From positions 1-64,000 of the forward strand of contig JAITUC010000030.1 of the NCBI GenBank assembly GCA_031286585.1: DNA of 64,000 nt, given 5' to 3'. Shown piece by piece: positions 46,474 to 55,504 of this stretch. The notes under the pieces were generated by a model. It did not search any database and was not told the origin of the DNA. It saw only the letters and a program-made list of their open reading frames with translations. Every line of letters begins with the position of its first letter. The stretch's first letter is position 1. The position numbers and the translations under genes are program-made. This stretch comes from Delftia acidovorans (GTDB lineage: Bacteria > Pseudomonadota > Gammaproteobacteria > Burkholderiales > Burkholderiaceae_C).

Positions 46474-46591
46474 ATCAGTCCTCTGATGAATTTCGATCAC
46501 TGTTATCAGCAATCGGTCGGTGGGATACCAACGCATGTACACCTCGCATGAGAATAAAACATGCAGATGCAGCAATTGAAAATTCTTTTAG

Positions 46592-46607
46592 CCAATCCGG
46601 ATTGGCC
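46592..46607. promoter_or_regulatory. 16-bp perfect palindrome upstream of the mini-ORF
   Basis: GCCAATCCGGATTGGC is a perfect palindrome about 120 bp before the mini-ORF start. It is a likely operator. No other gene is seen in 46474-46836; the rest of this stretch is A/T-rich up to about 46700, then a degenerate repeat. Confidence 0.5.
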
Positions 46608-46739
46608 AAATCATTGACTGCAAAACTTTATGACGCAATCGGACTGATCTGAAAAACTTGATGCACAGCCTGTGCTGCATCAGCGCCCGAATGAAATTCG
46701 CAGTCTGCCGACCCTGTCTTTACATCGGCGACCCATATG

Positions 46740-46800
46740 CACGCCACTGCGCTGTGGCGGTTGCATTGCAGTCCTGCCGAAGGACAGGACCGCTCCGTTG
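46740..46800 (+). repeat. Degenerate copy of the dispersed repeat, right of the AT-rich island
   Basis: CACTGCGCTGTGGCGGTTGC followed by a small stem GTCCTG...CAGGAC resembles the repeat at 44499-44560 in the same orientation, with several substitutions. Confidence 0.55.
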
Positions 46801-46836
46801 CCTGACGCGGGTCAAAAGCAGACCCGGCCAGTCAAC

Positions 46837-47952
46837 TCATCCCCGCAGCTTCGCCCGCCGCGCCTTCACCGCCGCCGCCAACTGCTCCAGCACAGGCACG
46901 GTCTGCTCCAGGCTGATGCAGGCATCGGTCACGGACACGCCATGCGCCAGCGGCTGGCCGTCCACGATGTCCTGCCGCCCTTCCTGCAGGTGGCTTTCGA
47001 TCATCAGCCCGGTGATGCGCGCATCGCCCCCCGCGATCTGCTGGGCCACGTCGACCGCCACGTCGATCTGGCGGCGGTGCTGCTTGCTGCTGTTGGCGTG
47101 GGAGACATCGATCATGACCTGCGGGCGCAGGCCTGCGCCTTCCAGCAGGGCGCAGGCGGCCTGCACGTGTTCGGCGCCATAGTTGGGCTGCTTGCCGCCG
47201 CGCAGGATGACGTGGCAGTCGCCATTGCCGCGGGTCTCGAAGATGGCGGACTGGCCCATCTTGGTCATGCCCATGAAGGCGTGGGGCGCGCTGGCCGCCT
47301 GGATGGCGTCGCTGGCCACCTTGACGCCGCCGTCCGTGCCGTTCTTGAAGCCCACGGGGCAGGACAGGCCGCTGGCCAGCTGGCGGTGGCTCTGGCTTTC
47401 CGTGGTGCGCGCGCCGATGGCGCCCCAGCTGACCAGGTCGCTGATGAATTGCGGCGACAGCAGGTCCAGGAATTCCGTGCCCACGGGCAGGCCCAGGGCC
47501 AGCACGTCCAACAGCAGGGCGCGGGCCATCTCCAGGCCTTCGTTGATGGCGAAGCTGCCGTCCAGGTGCGGGTCGTTGATGTAGCCCTTCCAGCCCACGG
47601 TGGTGCGGGGCTTCTCGAAGTAGACGCGCATCACGACGAGCAGCTCGCCGGCCAGGGCGTCGGCCTGGGCCTTGAGCTGGCGCGCGTAGTCCATGGCCTG
47701 GTCATGGTCGTGGATGGAGCAGGGGCCGACGACGACGATGAGCCGGTCATCCCGGCCCTGCAGAACGTCCGAGATGGCGGCGCGGCTGGTTTCCACCAGT
47801 TGCTGCGCGGCTTCGGGCGCAGGCAGCCATTCCTGCAGCAGGGCGGGCGTGATCAGGGGGCGCACGGCCTTGATGCGCAGGTCGTCGATGCGGGTGGTGT
47901 CGTGCGTGCTCAGGGGCACGGCACTGCGTTGTACGTGGGTGGGGGAGGTCAT
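46837..47952 (-). CDS. aroG: 3-deoxy-7-phosphoheptulonate (DAHP) synthase, class I
   Basis: 371 residues from ATG 47952. It joins phosphoenolpyruvate and erythrose-4-phosphate in the first step of aromatic amino acid synthesis. Motifs: LIVVVGPCSIHD, VMRVYFEKPRTTVGWKGYINDP, GARTTESQSHRQLASGL and the metal-site residues near VMIDVSHANSSKQHRRQ, shown in part. This is the AroF/G/H (I-alpha) type. The feedback specificity (Phe, Tyr or Trp) cannot be told, so the symbol is provisional. Confidence 0.93.
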   Translation of the reverse strand: MTSPTHVQRSAVPLSTHDTTRIDDLRIKAVRPLITPALLQEWLPAPEAAQQLVETSRAAISDVLQGRDDRLIVVVGPCSIHDHDQAMDYARQLKAQADALAGELLVVMRVYFEKPRTTVGWKGYINDPHLDGSFAINEGLEMARALLLDVLALGLPVGTEFLDLLSPQFISDLVSWGAIGARTTESQSHRQLASGLSCPVGFKNGTDGGVKVASDAIQAASAPHAFMGMTKMGQSAIFETRGNGDCHVILRGGKQPNYGAEHVQAACALLEGAGLRPQVMIDVSHANSSKQHRRQIDVAVDVAQQIAGGDARITGLMIESHLQEGRQDIVDGQPLAHGVSVTDACISLEQTVPVLEQLAAAVKARRAKLRG

Positions 47953-48014
47953 GGCGCTATTGTCGCGTGCCGCCCAAGGACAAGGGCATTCCATCGGGAG
48001 TTACTGGGTACAGC

Positions 48015-48034
48015 GATAATATTGAGAATCATTC
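48015..48034 (+). promoter_or_regulatory. Fur-box-like site before fecI
   Basis: GATAATATTGAGAATCATTC matches the NAT-A-A-T hexamer array of Fur boxes in most positions and overlaps a possible -10 box (GATAAT). Iron-dependent repression of the sigma factor gene is expected. Confidence 0.6.
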
Positions 48035-48077
48035 TTCTTCTCGCTTCCCGATTTTTTCTTTCGCATTCCCTTGCCGC

Positions 48078-48665
48078 ATGTCCGGGCGCCCTTCCCCTTC
48101 CGCCGATGCCCGTCCCGTGGCCCAGTCACAGCCGCCTGCGGCCGGCACGCCGCTGGTCGATTCGCTGCTGGGCCACTATGAAAGCCTGGTGGGCTATGTG
48201 CGCCGGCGCTTCAGCCTGGGCGAGGGCTCGCGCGACGTGGTGCATGACGCCTACCTGCTGCTGGCCCAGCGCCCGCCGCGCACCGATGCCCGCAACACCG
48301 TGGGCCTGCTGCGCCGCGTGCTGCACCACCTGGCCGTGGACACGCTGCGCCGGTCCGATGCCCGGCGCGCGCATGAAGTGGGTTGCGACCCCGCCCTGCT
48401 GCCGCCTGCCATCTGTCCGCAGCCCGGCCCTGAGCAGATCGCCCAGGGCCGGCAGGAGCTGCGCGGCCTGATCGCCGCCATCGAGGCCCTGCCGCCGCGC
48501 TGCCGCGAGGTCTTCATCCTGCACAAGATCCACGGCCTGCCCCAGGCCGAGGTGGCCCGGCTGCTGCAGGTTTCCTTGCAGAACGTGGAAAAGCACCTGC
48601 GCCGGGGCCTGCAGGCCTGCCAGGCCCATATGCAGCAGCATTCGCAGCAAGGCCCGCGCACCTGA
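48078..48665 (+). CDS. fecI: FecI-type extracytoplasmic-function sigma factor
   Basis: 195 residues from ATG 48078. Region 2 includes DSLLGHYESLVGYVRRRFSLGEGSRDVVHDAYLLLAQ in part (VHDAYLLLAQRPP), and region 4 has LPPRCREVFILHKIHGLPQAEVARLLQVSLQNVEKHL in part. Regulated by the FecR-like protein encoded 10 bp downstream and by the TonB receptor. A Fur-like box lies upstream. It should drive transcription of the receptor gene. Confidence 0.92.
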   Translation: MSGRPSPSADARPVAQSQPPAAGTPLVDSLLGHYESLVGYVRRRFSLGEGSRDVVHDAYLLLAQRPPRTDARNTVGLLRRVLHHLAVDTLRRSDARRAHEVGCDPALLPPAICPQPGPEQIAQGRQELRGLIAAIEALPPRCREVFILHKIHGLPQAEVARLLQVSLQNVEKHLRRGLQACQAHMQQHSQQGPRT

Positions 48666-48675
48666 GCATTCCTCC

Positions 48676-49575
48676 ATGAAGCACCAGCCACCCTCCCGCG
48701 GCACCGCTGCCGCCTCCGGGGCCAGCCAGCAACGCCGCACGCCCGAGCAGGCACTGGCCGCCCATGGCGACGCCCTGCGCGCGCATTTCCCGCTGCCCGA
48801 TCTGGAGCGCCTGTCGCGCGAGGCCGCCGAGCGCGCGGCCCGGCGCCGCATGCGCGCGGGCCTGGGCATGCTGGGCGCGGTGCTGGTGGCCTCTGGCCTG
48901 TGGCTGGCCGACCCGGCCTACCGCAGCGAACACTATGCGGCCGCCGTGGGCGAGCAGCGCGAACTGCTGCTGGCCGATGGCAGCCGGGCCACGCTGGACT
49001 CGGGCACGCAGCTGGACATGGCCTGGCACCTGCGCTCGCGCCGCGCCAAGCTGGCGCAGGGGCGCGTGCTGCTGGAGGTGGCCCACAGCGAGCTGCGCCC
49101 CTTCACCGTACAGGCGGACCGCGCCCAGGTCCGCGTTACCGGCACGCGCTTCGAGGTGGAGCGCCGCAAGGACGAGGTGGCCGTCTACCTGGACCAGGGC
49201 GCGGTGCAGTTGCATCTGGACCAACGCCTGCCGGGCGAGGCGGCACAGTACACCCTGACTCCCGGCATGTCCGCGACTCTTGGCATGTACGAGCCTGCGC
49301 TGCTCAGCGAAGGCACCCACGGCCTGGGCTGGGCGCGCGGCGAGCTGGTGTTCGAGCGCGAGCGCCTGGCCTCGGTGCTGGCGCAGCTGCAGCGCTATGT
49401 AAACCAGCCCATCCGCCTGGCCGATGCGTCGCTGGCCGACATGCCGGTGTCCGGCGTGTTCCGCACCAGCCAGGTCCAGGCGGTGTTCGACCTGCTGCCG
49501 CTGATCGGCCCCATGCAGATACGCCACGGCAGCGACGGTGCCATCGTGGTGGAACGGCGCGCGGACGCCAATTGA
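48676..49575 (+). CDS. fecR: FecR-type anti-sigma/regulator
   Basis: 299 residues. A cytoplasmic N-terminus of about 60 residues (DUF4880-like) is followed by one membrane helix (GLGMLGAVLVASGLWL) and the periplasmic FecR domain: TAVGEQRELLLADGSRATLDSGTQLDM in part, RVTGTRFEVERRKDEVAVYLDQGAV, then an STN-like C-terminal part (LVFERERLASVLAQLQRYVN). It passes the signal from the receptor to the sigma factor. Confidence 0.92.
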   Translation: MKHQPPSRGTAAASGASQQRRTPEQALAAHGDALRAHFPLPDLERLSREAAERAARRRMRAGLGMLGAVLVASGLWLADPAYRSEHYAAAVGEQRELLLADGSRATLDSGTQLDMAWHLRSRRAKLAQGRVLLEVAHSELRPFTVQADRAQVRVTGTRFEVERRKDEVAVYLDQGAVQLHLDQRLPGEAAQYTLTPGMSATLGMYEPALLSEGTHGLGWARGELVFERERLASVLAQLQRYVNQPIRLADASLADMPVSGVFRTSQVQAVFDLLPLIGPMQIRHGSDGAIVVERRADAN

Positions 49576-49679
49576 AACAATTTGTATAACAAGGTTGGGT
49601 TGAGGCTTCCGGATTTCGGCACAGGCATGGGCTTGCCAAAAAGGCACGAGCCAACCAACAACGCCGAACCGAGGACACC

Positions 49680-52322
49680 ATGACCCAGACCGCCCGCCAC
49701 TCCCCTCCATTGCCGCAACGCACGCCGCATGCCCTGCGCCTTGCCGCCATCGCGCTGGCCTGCTGCGGCCTGGGCGGCGCGGCCTGGGCCCAGGGCAGCG
49801 CCGCCTCCACGGCAACGCCTGCTGCGGCGGCGCCACTGGCCGTGGCCCAGCCCGCCCAGCCGCTGGGCGCGGCGCTGCGCCAACTGGCGCGCGACACGGC
49901 CGTGCCGATTCTCTTTGCCGACGATGCCGTGGCCGGCCGCCAGGCACCGGCCCTGCAGGGGCGCTTCACACCACGCCAGGCGCTGGAGCAATTGCTTGCA
50001 GGCTCGGGCATGGCCGTGGAGCAGCGCGGGGGCGCCTTCGCCGTGGTGCCGGCACCGGCCGCCAGGGCTGCCACGCCCGCCCGGGCGGCATCCGAGACAG
50101 CCGCCTCGGCCACGGTCCATGTGCAAGTGCCCGATGCCGCGCTGTCGGCCGTGACCGTGGTGGCCTCGCGCGCGCCGCGCGCCATCGACGAGACGCCCAA
50201 TACCGTGTGGGTGATCGACAGCGAGCAGATCGAGGCGCAGACGCGCGCCGGCATTCCGATCAAGGAGATGCTGGGCCAGCTGGTGCCCAGCCTGGACCTG
50301 GGCGGGCAGATGCGCACCAACTTCGGCCAGAACCTGCGCGGGCGCGCGGCGCAGGTGATGATCGACGGGATTTCGCTGAACGGCTCGCGCACGCTGAGCC
50401 GCCAGTTCGACTCCATCGACCCCTTCAACATCGAGCGCATCGAAGTGCTGTCGGGCGCCACGGCCGTCTATGGCGGCAATGCCACAGGCGGCATCATCAA
50501 CATCATCACCAAGCGTGCCGACCCCGGCCAGCCGCGCTACACCAGCGAGGCCGGCCTGCGCAGCGGCCTGCACGGCAGCGACGACCTTGGCTGGCGCGCC
50601 GCCCAGTCCATCCAGGGCGGCAACGAGGATGTCCAGGGCCGGCTGGCCCTGGCCTATGGCCGCACGGGCGGCGCCTATGACGGCGACGGCCAGCGCGTGC
50701 GGCCCGACATCACGCAGACCGATCTGCAGTGGAACCAGTCCGTGGACCTGATGGGCACGCTGGATGCGAAGCTGTCCGGCGGCGCCTCGCTCAAGACGCT
50801 GGCGCAGTTCTACGATTCGGGCTATGCCCCGGGCAAGGCGCTGTGGATGCAGCCGGGCGCAGGCGGTGACATTCTCAAGCCCTCGGCCCTGGATGTGCGC
50901 GGCGGGTTCTCCTCGGACGTGGAGCCGCGCACGCGCCGCCACCTGCTGGCCACCGACTACCACCTGCCCCAGGTCGTGGGCGGCCAGGATTTCTACCTCA
51001 AGGCCTACCACCGCGCCGAGTCCCTGCAGTTCTATCCCTTCCCGGGCGTGGACTCGGTGACCATGGCCGGTGCCACCACGCGCGTGCCGTACTGGAGCAC
51101 CTCCACGCAGGACACGACGTCCTACGGCTTCAAGGCCATGCTGCTCAAGGACTGGTCGCGCGCACGCCTGACCTATGGCGTGGACTATGACCGAGAGAGC
51201 TTCAGCGCCGACCAGACCATGTTCGACGCGGGACTGGCCACGGGCAGTGGCGGCCTGCAGTTCCGGCGCACGGCCACGCTGGGCCGCTATCCCTCGTTCC
51301 AGACCGGCATCTGGGGCTTCTACGGCCAGGGCGACTGGCGCGCCACCGACCAGTTGAGCATCAGCGCGGGCCTGCGCCACCAGCGCGTGAACATCAGCGT
51401 GGGTGACTTCGCCCAGGTGGCCCAGCAACGGCTGGTGGCGGCAGGCTACGGCAGCGCCGTGCAGAACATTCCGGGCGGCAAGAACGATTACTCGGCCACG
51501 CTGTTCAATGCGGGCCTGGTCTACAAGCTCACGCCCGCGCAGCAGGCCTGGTTCAACTATTCGGAAGGCTTCGAACTGGCCGACCCGGCCAAGTACTACG
51601 GCACGGGCGCCACCTATACCCTGGTGGGTGGGCGCGACGGCGTGTGGCAGCTGGGCCGCCACATCAGCGTGGACGGCACCAGCATGGCGGCCATCAAGAC
51701 GCGCTCGGCCGAGCTGGGCTGGCGCACGGCCCAGGGGAACTGGAACGCCCAGGCGGCCCTGTTCTATTCGCAGTCGGACAACTCCATCGCCATCGACCGC
51801 AGCACGCTGAACATCACGCTGTCGGACAGCAAGGTGCGCAACTGGGGACTGGAGGCGCAGCTGGACTACCGCTTCGGCGGCGGCTGGGTGGCGGGCGGCA
51901 ACCTGCTGCTGCTGCGCTCCGAGGAGCGCGGCGCCGACGGCTGGAAAAAGCGCGGCATCTACTACGCCAGCCCGTCCAAGGTCACGGCCTATGCGGGCCG
52001 CTCGCAAGGCCCGTGGAGCGCACGCCTGCAGGCCGTGCACAGCCTGCGTCTGACCAGCGAGATGGCCAGCTTCGGCACCACGGGCACCGAGAGCCTGCCC
52101 AGCCTGACCCTGTTCGACCTGATCGGCAGCTACCGCTTCAAGCACGGCGTCGGCAGCCAGGGCATCCTGAGCGTGGGCATACAGAACCTGTTCGACCGGA
52201 CCTACACCACGCGCTGGTCCGAACAGGCCAAGCTGGCCTATGCATCGTCCATCTCGCCCGCGGTGCTGGACTTCAAGGGCCGGGGCCGCACGCTGTCCGT
52301 CACCTACACGCTCAGCTACTGA
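49680..52322 (+). CDS. TonB-dependent siderophore receptor with STN signalling domain
   Basis: 880 residues with a signal peptide (cut near AAWAQG). Residues about 55-125 are the STN domain (LGAALRQLARDTAVPILFADDAVAG). The TonB-dependent plug follows (TPNTVWVIDSEQIEAQ, SGATAVYGGNATGGIINIIT), then a large beta barrel ending in TLSVTYTLSY with a terminal aromatic. The FecI/FecR genes upstream make it a transducer-type ferric-siderophore receptor. Substrate not identifiable; FpvA/FhuE-like receptors are closest in style. Its stop overlaps that of the convergent gene by 7 bp. Confidence 0.92.
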   Translation: MTQTARHSPPLPQRTPHALRLAAIALACCGLGGAAWAQGSAASTATPAAAAPLAVAQPAQPLGAALRQLARDTAVPILFADDAVAGRQAPALQGRFTPRQALEQLLAGSGMAVEQRGGAFAVVPAPAARAATPARAASETAASATVHVQVPDAALSAVTVVASRAPRAIDETPNTVWVIDSEQIEAQTRAGIPIKEMLGQLVPSLDLGGQMRTNFGQNLRGRAAQVMIDGISLNGSRTLSRQFDSIDPFNIERIEVLSGATAVYGGNATGGIINIITKRADPGQPRYTSEAGLRSGLHGSDDLGWRAAQSIQGGNEDVQGRLALAYGRTGGAYDGDGQRVRPDITQTDLQWNQSVDLMGTLDAKLSGGASLKTLAQFYDSGYAPGKALWMQPGAGGDILKPSALDVRGGFSSDVEPRTRRHLLATDYHLPQVVGGQDFYLKAYHRAESLQFYPFPGVDSVTMAGATTRVPYWSTSTQDTTSYGFKAMLLKDWSRARLTYGVDYDRESFSADQTMFDAGLATGSGGLQFRRTATLGRYPSFQTGIWGFYGQGDWRATDQLSISAGLRHQRVNISVGDFAQVAQQRLVAAGYGSAVQNIPGGKNDYSATLFNAGLVYKLTPAQQAWFNYSEGFELADPAKYYGTGATYTLVGGRDGVWQLGRHISVDGTSMAAIKTRSAELGWRTAQGNWNAQAALFYSQSDNSIAIDRSTLNITLSDSKVRNWGLEAQLDYRFGGGWVAGGNLLLLRSEERGADGWKKRGIYYASPSKVTAYAGRSQGPWSARLQAVHSLRLTSEMASFGTTGTESLPSLTLFDLIGSYRFKHGVGSQGILSVGIQNLFDRTYTTRWSEQAKLAYASSISPAVLDFKGRGRTLSVTYTLSY

Positions 52323-54571
52323 GCGGCGGGTGCCGGGGCCGGGGCGGGACCGGCCGGCGCAGCAGCAGGCGCTGCGGCCGGGGCGGCTGCGGGTACAACT
52401 ACAGGTGCGGCGCCGTACTGCCAGCCCGCAGGCAGCAGGCCGTCAACCCAGTGCAGGCGCCAGGCCATCAGGGCCAGCAAGGCCACCACGGCCAGCGCCA
52501 CCAGGGTGTTGCGCAGGCCGTTGCCCTCCGCATAGGGGTCGCCCGCCGTGCGCCGCGCGCCCACCGGCACCTTGGCGGTCTGCGAGAGGCTGCGGCCCAG
52601 CGGCAGGTTGATGCGCATGCGGCCGTTGATGGCCCAGCCGCTGGCGTCCAGGATGGGACCCAGGCTGCGCTGGCGCAGCTTGAGCCAGGCAATCATCATG
52701 CTGGGCCCGGAGATGGCCGCGATGAGGCCGACCAGGGCCACGGGGATCCAGGGCCCCAGGTCGATGAACTTGCCGAAGATGCCCACCAGCACGGCGCTGA
52801 TGGAGCCCAGGGCCACGCCCAGGGCGGCCACGGTGCCCACATCGGTCTTGCGCGGTGCGGCCGCGGCCGTGGCGGCTGTGGCGTTGGCCGCAGCGGTGCC
52901 GGGCGCCGTGACCAGCTGGCCAGCCTGCGCGCCCAGGCTGGCGGTCACGCCCTCTTCCTTGGCCGAGGCGCGCTTGGCCACCTGTTCCTCCACCATGCGC
53001 AGGAATTTCTTGTAGGGCAGGAAGAAGGCCTGGCCGATGCTGGTGGGGTTCTCGATGAGCTTGACGATGGTGGCGTCCCAGTCGTTGCCCGCGCGGTCAT
53101 AGAACACGCCGTTGCGGCCCACGAAGAGGAAGTCCACATCGCCCGCCGTGAAGGCCGCGACGATGGCTTTCTTCTTGCCCTCGCGCCGGAGCTCGCAGTA
53201 GGCCAGGCAGGTCTTGGCACGGCCGGCGAGCGCGGCGTGGGCGGCCGTGTCGCTCACTTCCACGGTCAGGTCGCAGCTGCGCGCATCCAGGTAGAGCGTG
53301 CCGGCCTGGAAGGCCGCGCCCTCGCGCCGGTAGAAGCTGCTGAACGAGACGAAGTTGTTGAGCAGCGCCAGCAGGTCGCGCTGCAGGCGGATGAGCTTTT
53401 CCAGCGCCACGGCCTGCAGGCTGTGTTCCTTCTCGGACTCGTCCTGGGCGATGAGGTCCAGCAGCGCGGCTTCCTGCCCGCCGTCCAGCAGCGACTGCAC
53501 TTCCTGCTGCGACAGGGCATCGAGCGGCGTGGCGGGCCGGGCCGCCAGCCATTGGCGGCAGGGCTGCAGCGCGGCCTTGACCTGCTCCCACTGCGCGGCG
53601 GTGATCTCCTGCAGGTCTTCGCCCAGCACGGGCTGCACGGCCTGCTCGCGCAGGGCCTGCAGCGCGCCGGCCCAGGCGGGGTTGACGCCCTGGGCCAGCG
53701 GCAGCGCACGGTCGGCCGCCACGGCGGCCAGCGGCAGGGCGGCAATGGCTTCGGCGCCGCTGTCCAGCACTTCGCGGCCCAGGGCGGCATAGCCTTCGAT
53801 GGAAGGGTTGAGCGGGTCTTGCGCGCGCGTGTCGAAGGCGGCCAGCCGCGTGCGTGCGAAGAAGTCGTCCACCTTGGCCTGCACCGCGTCCACGGCGCGG
53901 GCGGCGGCCAGGGCCTGGTCGCGCTCGGCAATGCCGCAGCCCAGGGCCTCGGCGCCTGCATGCCAGTCGCGCAGGGAGCGCAGGTCGGCATAGAAGGACT
54001 CGGCCTGCGTGCGTGCGATGCCGGCCACGCCATCGGCGCCCGCCGCCGTGCCGTAGGCCTTGCCGATGCGCTCGACCAGCGCGGCCAGCGCCTTGTCGTC
54101 ACCGGCGGTGGCAGAGCTGACGATGCCGTCGCCATTGAAGCGCATGGCTGCCAGGGAGGCCAGGCGCTCGCGCACCTGGGCCAGGCTCAGCGCGGCGCCG
54201 CCGGCCTGGCCGGACAGGGCCAGCATGCGCTCGGCCTCGGCATGCAGCAGTGCGCCCTGCTCGCTGTCGCGCTCCAGGCTGGACAGTTGCAGCACGTCGC
54301 CGCCATCGGCCAGCACCTGGGGATCACGCACGCGCGCCACGGCCCATTGGCAGGCGGCAATCAGTTCGGGCGGGCGGATGCGGCCATCCTTGTCTTCGTC
54401 GATCAGGTCCAGCGTGTCGCTGTCGAACTCGATGCCGCGCGTGGGGCAGGCCAGGGCCACCCACAGCTTCTGGTCCAGTTCGCCGATGTGCGCGATGTCC
54501 TGTCCGGTGCGTATGACCACCTGGTCCACTCCACCGGCGCGAAAAAACTCCCAAGCATGTTGCTGCTGCAT
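52316..54571 (-). CDS. Membrane protein with EF-hand-like motifs
   Basis: 751 residues from ATG 54571 (ATG 54601 would add ten). Near the start, DLIDEDKDGRIRPPEL is a calcium-type EF-hand loop, and MRFNGDGIVSS at about residue 150 is a second, weaker one. The middle is soluble and helical. Residues about 590-720 have three or four membrane helices, and the C-terminus is Ala/Pro-rich. I do not know the family. It overlaps the TonB receptor stop and faces away from it. Confidence 0.65.
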   Translation of the reverse strand: MQQQHAWEFFRAGGVDQVVIRTGQDIAHIGELDQKLWVALACPTRGIEFDSDTLDLIDEDKDGRIRPPELIAACQWAVARVRDPQVLADGGDVLQLSSLERDSEQGALLHAEAERMLALSGQAGGAALSLAQVRERLASLAAMRFNGDGIVSSATAGDDKALAALVERIGKAYGTAAGADGVAGIARTQAESFYADLRSLRDWHAGAEALGCGIAERDQALAAARAVDAVQAKVDDFFARTRLAAFDTRAQDPLNPSIEGYAALGREVLDSGAEAIAALPLAAVAADRALPLAQGVNPAWAGALQALREQAVQPVLGEDLQEITAAQWEQVKAALQPCRQWLAARPATPLDALSQQEVQSLLDGGQEAALLDLIAQDESEKEHSLQAVALEKLIRLQRDLLALLNNFVSFSSFYRREGAAFQAGTLYLDARSCDLTVEVSDTAAHAALAGRAKTCLAYCELRREGKKKAIVAAFTAGDVDFLFVGRNGVFYDRAGNDWDATIVKLIENPTSIGQAFFLPYKKFLRMVEEQVAKRASAKEEGVTASLGAQAGQLVTAPGTAAANATAATAAAAPRKTDVGTVAALGVALGSISAVLVGIFGKFIDLGPWIPVALVGLIAAISGPSMMIAWLKLRQRSLGPILDASGWAINGRMRINLPLGRSLSQTAKVPVGARRTAGDPYAEGNGLRNTLVALAVVALLALMAWRLHWVDGLLPAGWQYGAAPVVVPAAAPAAAPAAAPAGPAPAPAPAAQ

Positions 54572-54717
54572 GAAATACCCAACGGCCGCTCTGGCCAACA
54601 TCCAAAAAACGAAAACGAAAAACGGAAAAAGGGCCGCAGTTTAAAAGTCATTCGGCCCGGGCAATTGAAGACATTTGTCAACGATGGTCGTCGGCGCTGG
54701 CCGTCACGGGCATCGCT

Positions 54718-54747
54718 TTGTGTAAAAATAAAAGCACTGAATAGATA
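54718..54747 (+). promoter_or_regulatory. Sigma-70-like promoter of the gntR operon
   Basis: TTGTGT (54718-54723) and TAGATA (54742-54747) are 18 bp apart in an A/T-rich patch. The start would lie only a few bases before ATG 54761, so the mRNA may be nearly leaderless. Confidence 0.5.
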
Positions 54748-54760
54748 CTTTATTGCCTCC

Positions 54761-55504
54761 ATGCCCTCCAACTCCACCGCGTCGGCCCCTCAACAAGGCC
54801 GGGACAAGCTGCACCTGCAGCTGGCGCGGCTGTTCCGCAGCAAGGTGTCCACGGGCGCCTGGCCCGTGGGCAGCGCCATTCCCACGGTGCAGGAACTGGA
54901 GGCACTGCATGGCGTGTCGCGCACCACGGTGCGCATGGCACTGGGCGCCCTGGTGTCGGAGGGCCTGCTGCTCACGCGCAAGCGCGGCGGCACGCGGGTG
55001 ATTGCGGCGCCCTACAAGCCGCCGTCCTTCCTGCTGCCCACCAGCTGGAAGGAGCTGGTGGCCTTTGGCGCCCACATCGGCCAGATCACCCTGCACACCG
55101 GGCGCGACTGCCTGCCGCCGATTCCCGAAGGCTTCCCCGACGTGGGCCGCATGGCCCCCGCCTACGTGCACCTGCTGCGCGTGTACGACCATGACGCGGC
55201 GCGGTTCTGCCTGTCGCAGCTGTACCTGGAGCAGCAGCTGTTCCCCGAGATCGAGGCCCAGCTGGAGCGCAGCTCCCTGGCCGTGGCCCTGAGCAGCGAC
55301 CCCTCGCGCATTGCCGTGGCGCGCCAGCACCTGAGCGTGGCGCCGGCCGACGAGCTGGCCGCCGAGCACCTGGGCGTGGCCCTGGGCACGCCGCTGATGC
55401 AGGCGCTGCGCTGGGCCTGCAATGCCGACGGGCTGTTGATCTACTGGGCGCGGGTGCGCTTTCTCAGCGAGTACGTGCACATGGAAATGGATCTCCTGAA
55501 ATGA
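54761..55504 (+). CDS. GntR/HutC-family regulator with UTRA domain
   Basis: 247 residues. The N-terminal winged helix reads LHLQLARLFRSKVSTGAWPVGSAIPTVQELEALHGVSRTTVRMALGAL, given here as the GAWPVGSAIPTVQELE and GVSRTTVRMALGAL parts. A UTRA effector domain of 160 residues follows. It overlaps the next gene by 4 bp, so it probably regulates the two enzyme genes behind it. Confidence 0.9.
   Translation: MPSNSTASAPQQGRDKLHLQLARLFRSKVSTGAWPVGSAIPTVQELEALHGVSRTTVRMALGALVSEGLLLTRKRGGTRVIAAPYKPPSFLLPTSWKELVAFGAHIGQITLHTGRDCLPPIPEGFPDVGRMAPAYVHLLRVYDHDAARFCLSQLYLEQQLFPEIEAQLERSSLAVALSSDPSRIAVARQHLSVAPADELAAEHLGVALGTPLMQALRWACNADGLLIYWARVRFLSEYVHMEMDLLK

Larger units (their letters stand above)
44580..46700. 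other. AT-rich genomic island
   Basis: By eye the base composition falls sharply from the GC-rich flanks. It contains three leftward genes (mini-ORF, GRDP-like gene, MATE-like gene), a strong hairpin and a palindrome, with copies of the same dispersed repeat at both edges. No integrase, transposase or tRNA target is visible. Confidence 0.7.

Noticed and set aside
46351..46551. Plus-strand 66-codon frame starting MKKGHLPLFLS, like a signal peptide
   Set aside because: It starts inside the hairpin terminator and has no ribosome-binding site; the hydrophobic look comes from the A/T-rich base composition.
44580..46700. Prophage or insertion sequence origin of the AT-rich island
   Set aside because: No integrase, transposase, terminal inverted repeats or phage genes are visible; only related repeats lie at the edges.
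46672..48471. 599-codon plus-strand frame across aroG
   Set aside because: aroG on the minus strand matches DAHP synthase over its full length; the plus frame is a shadow.
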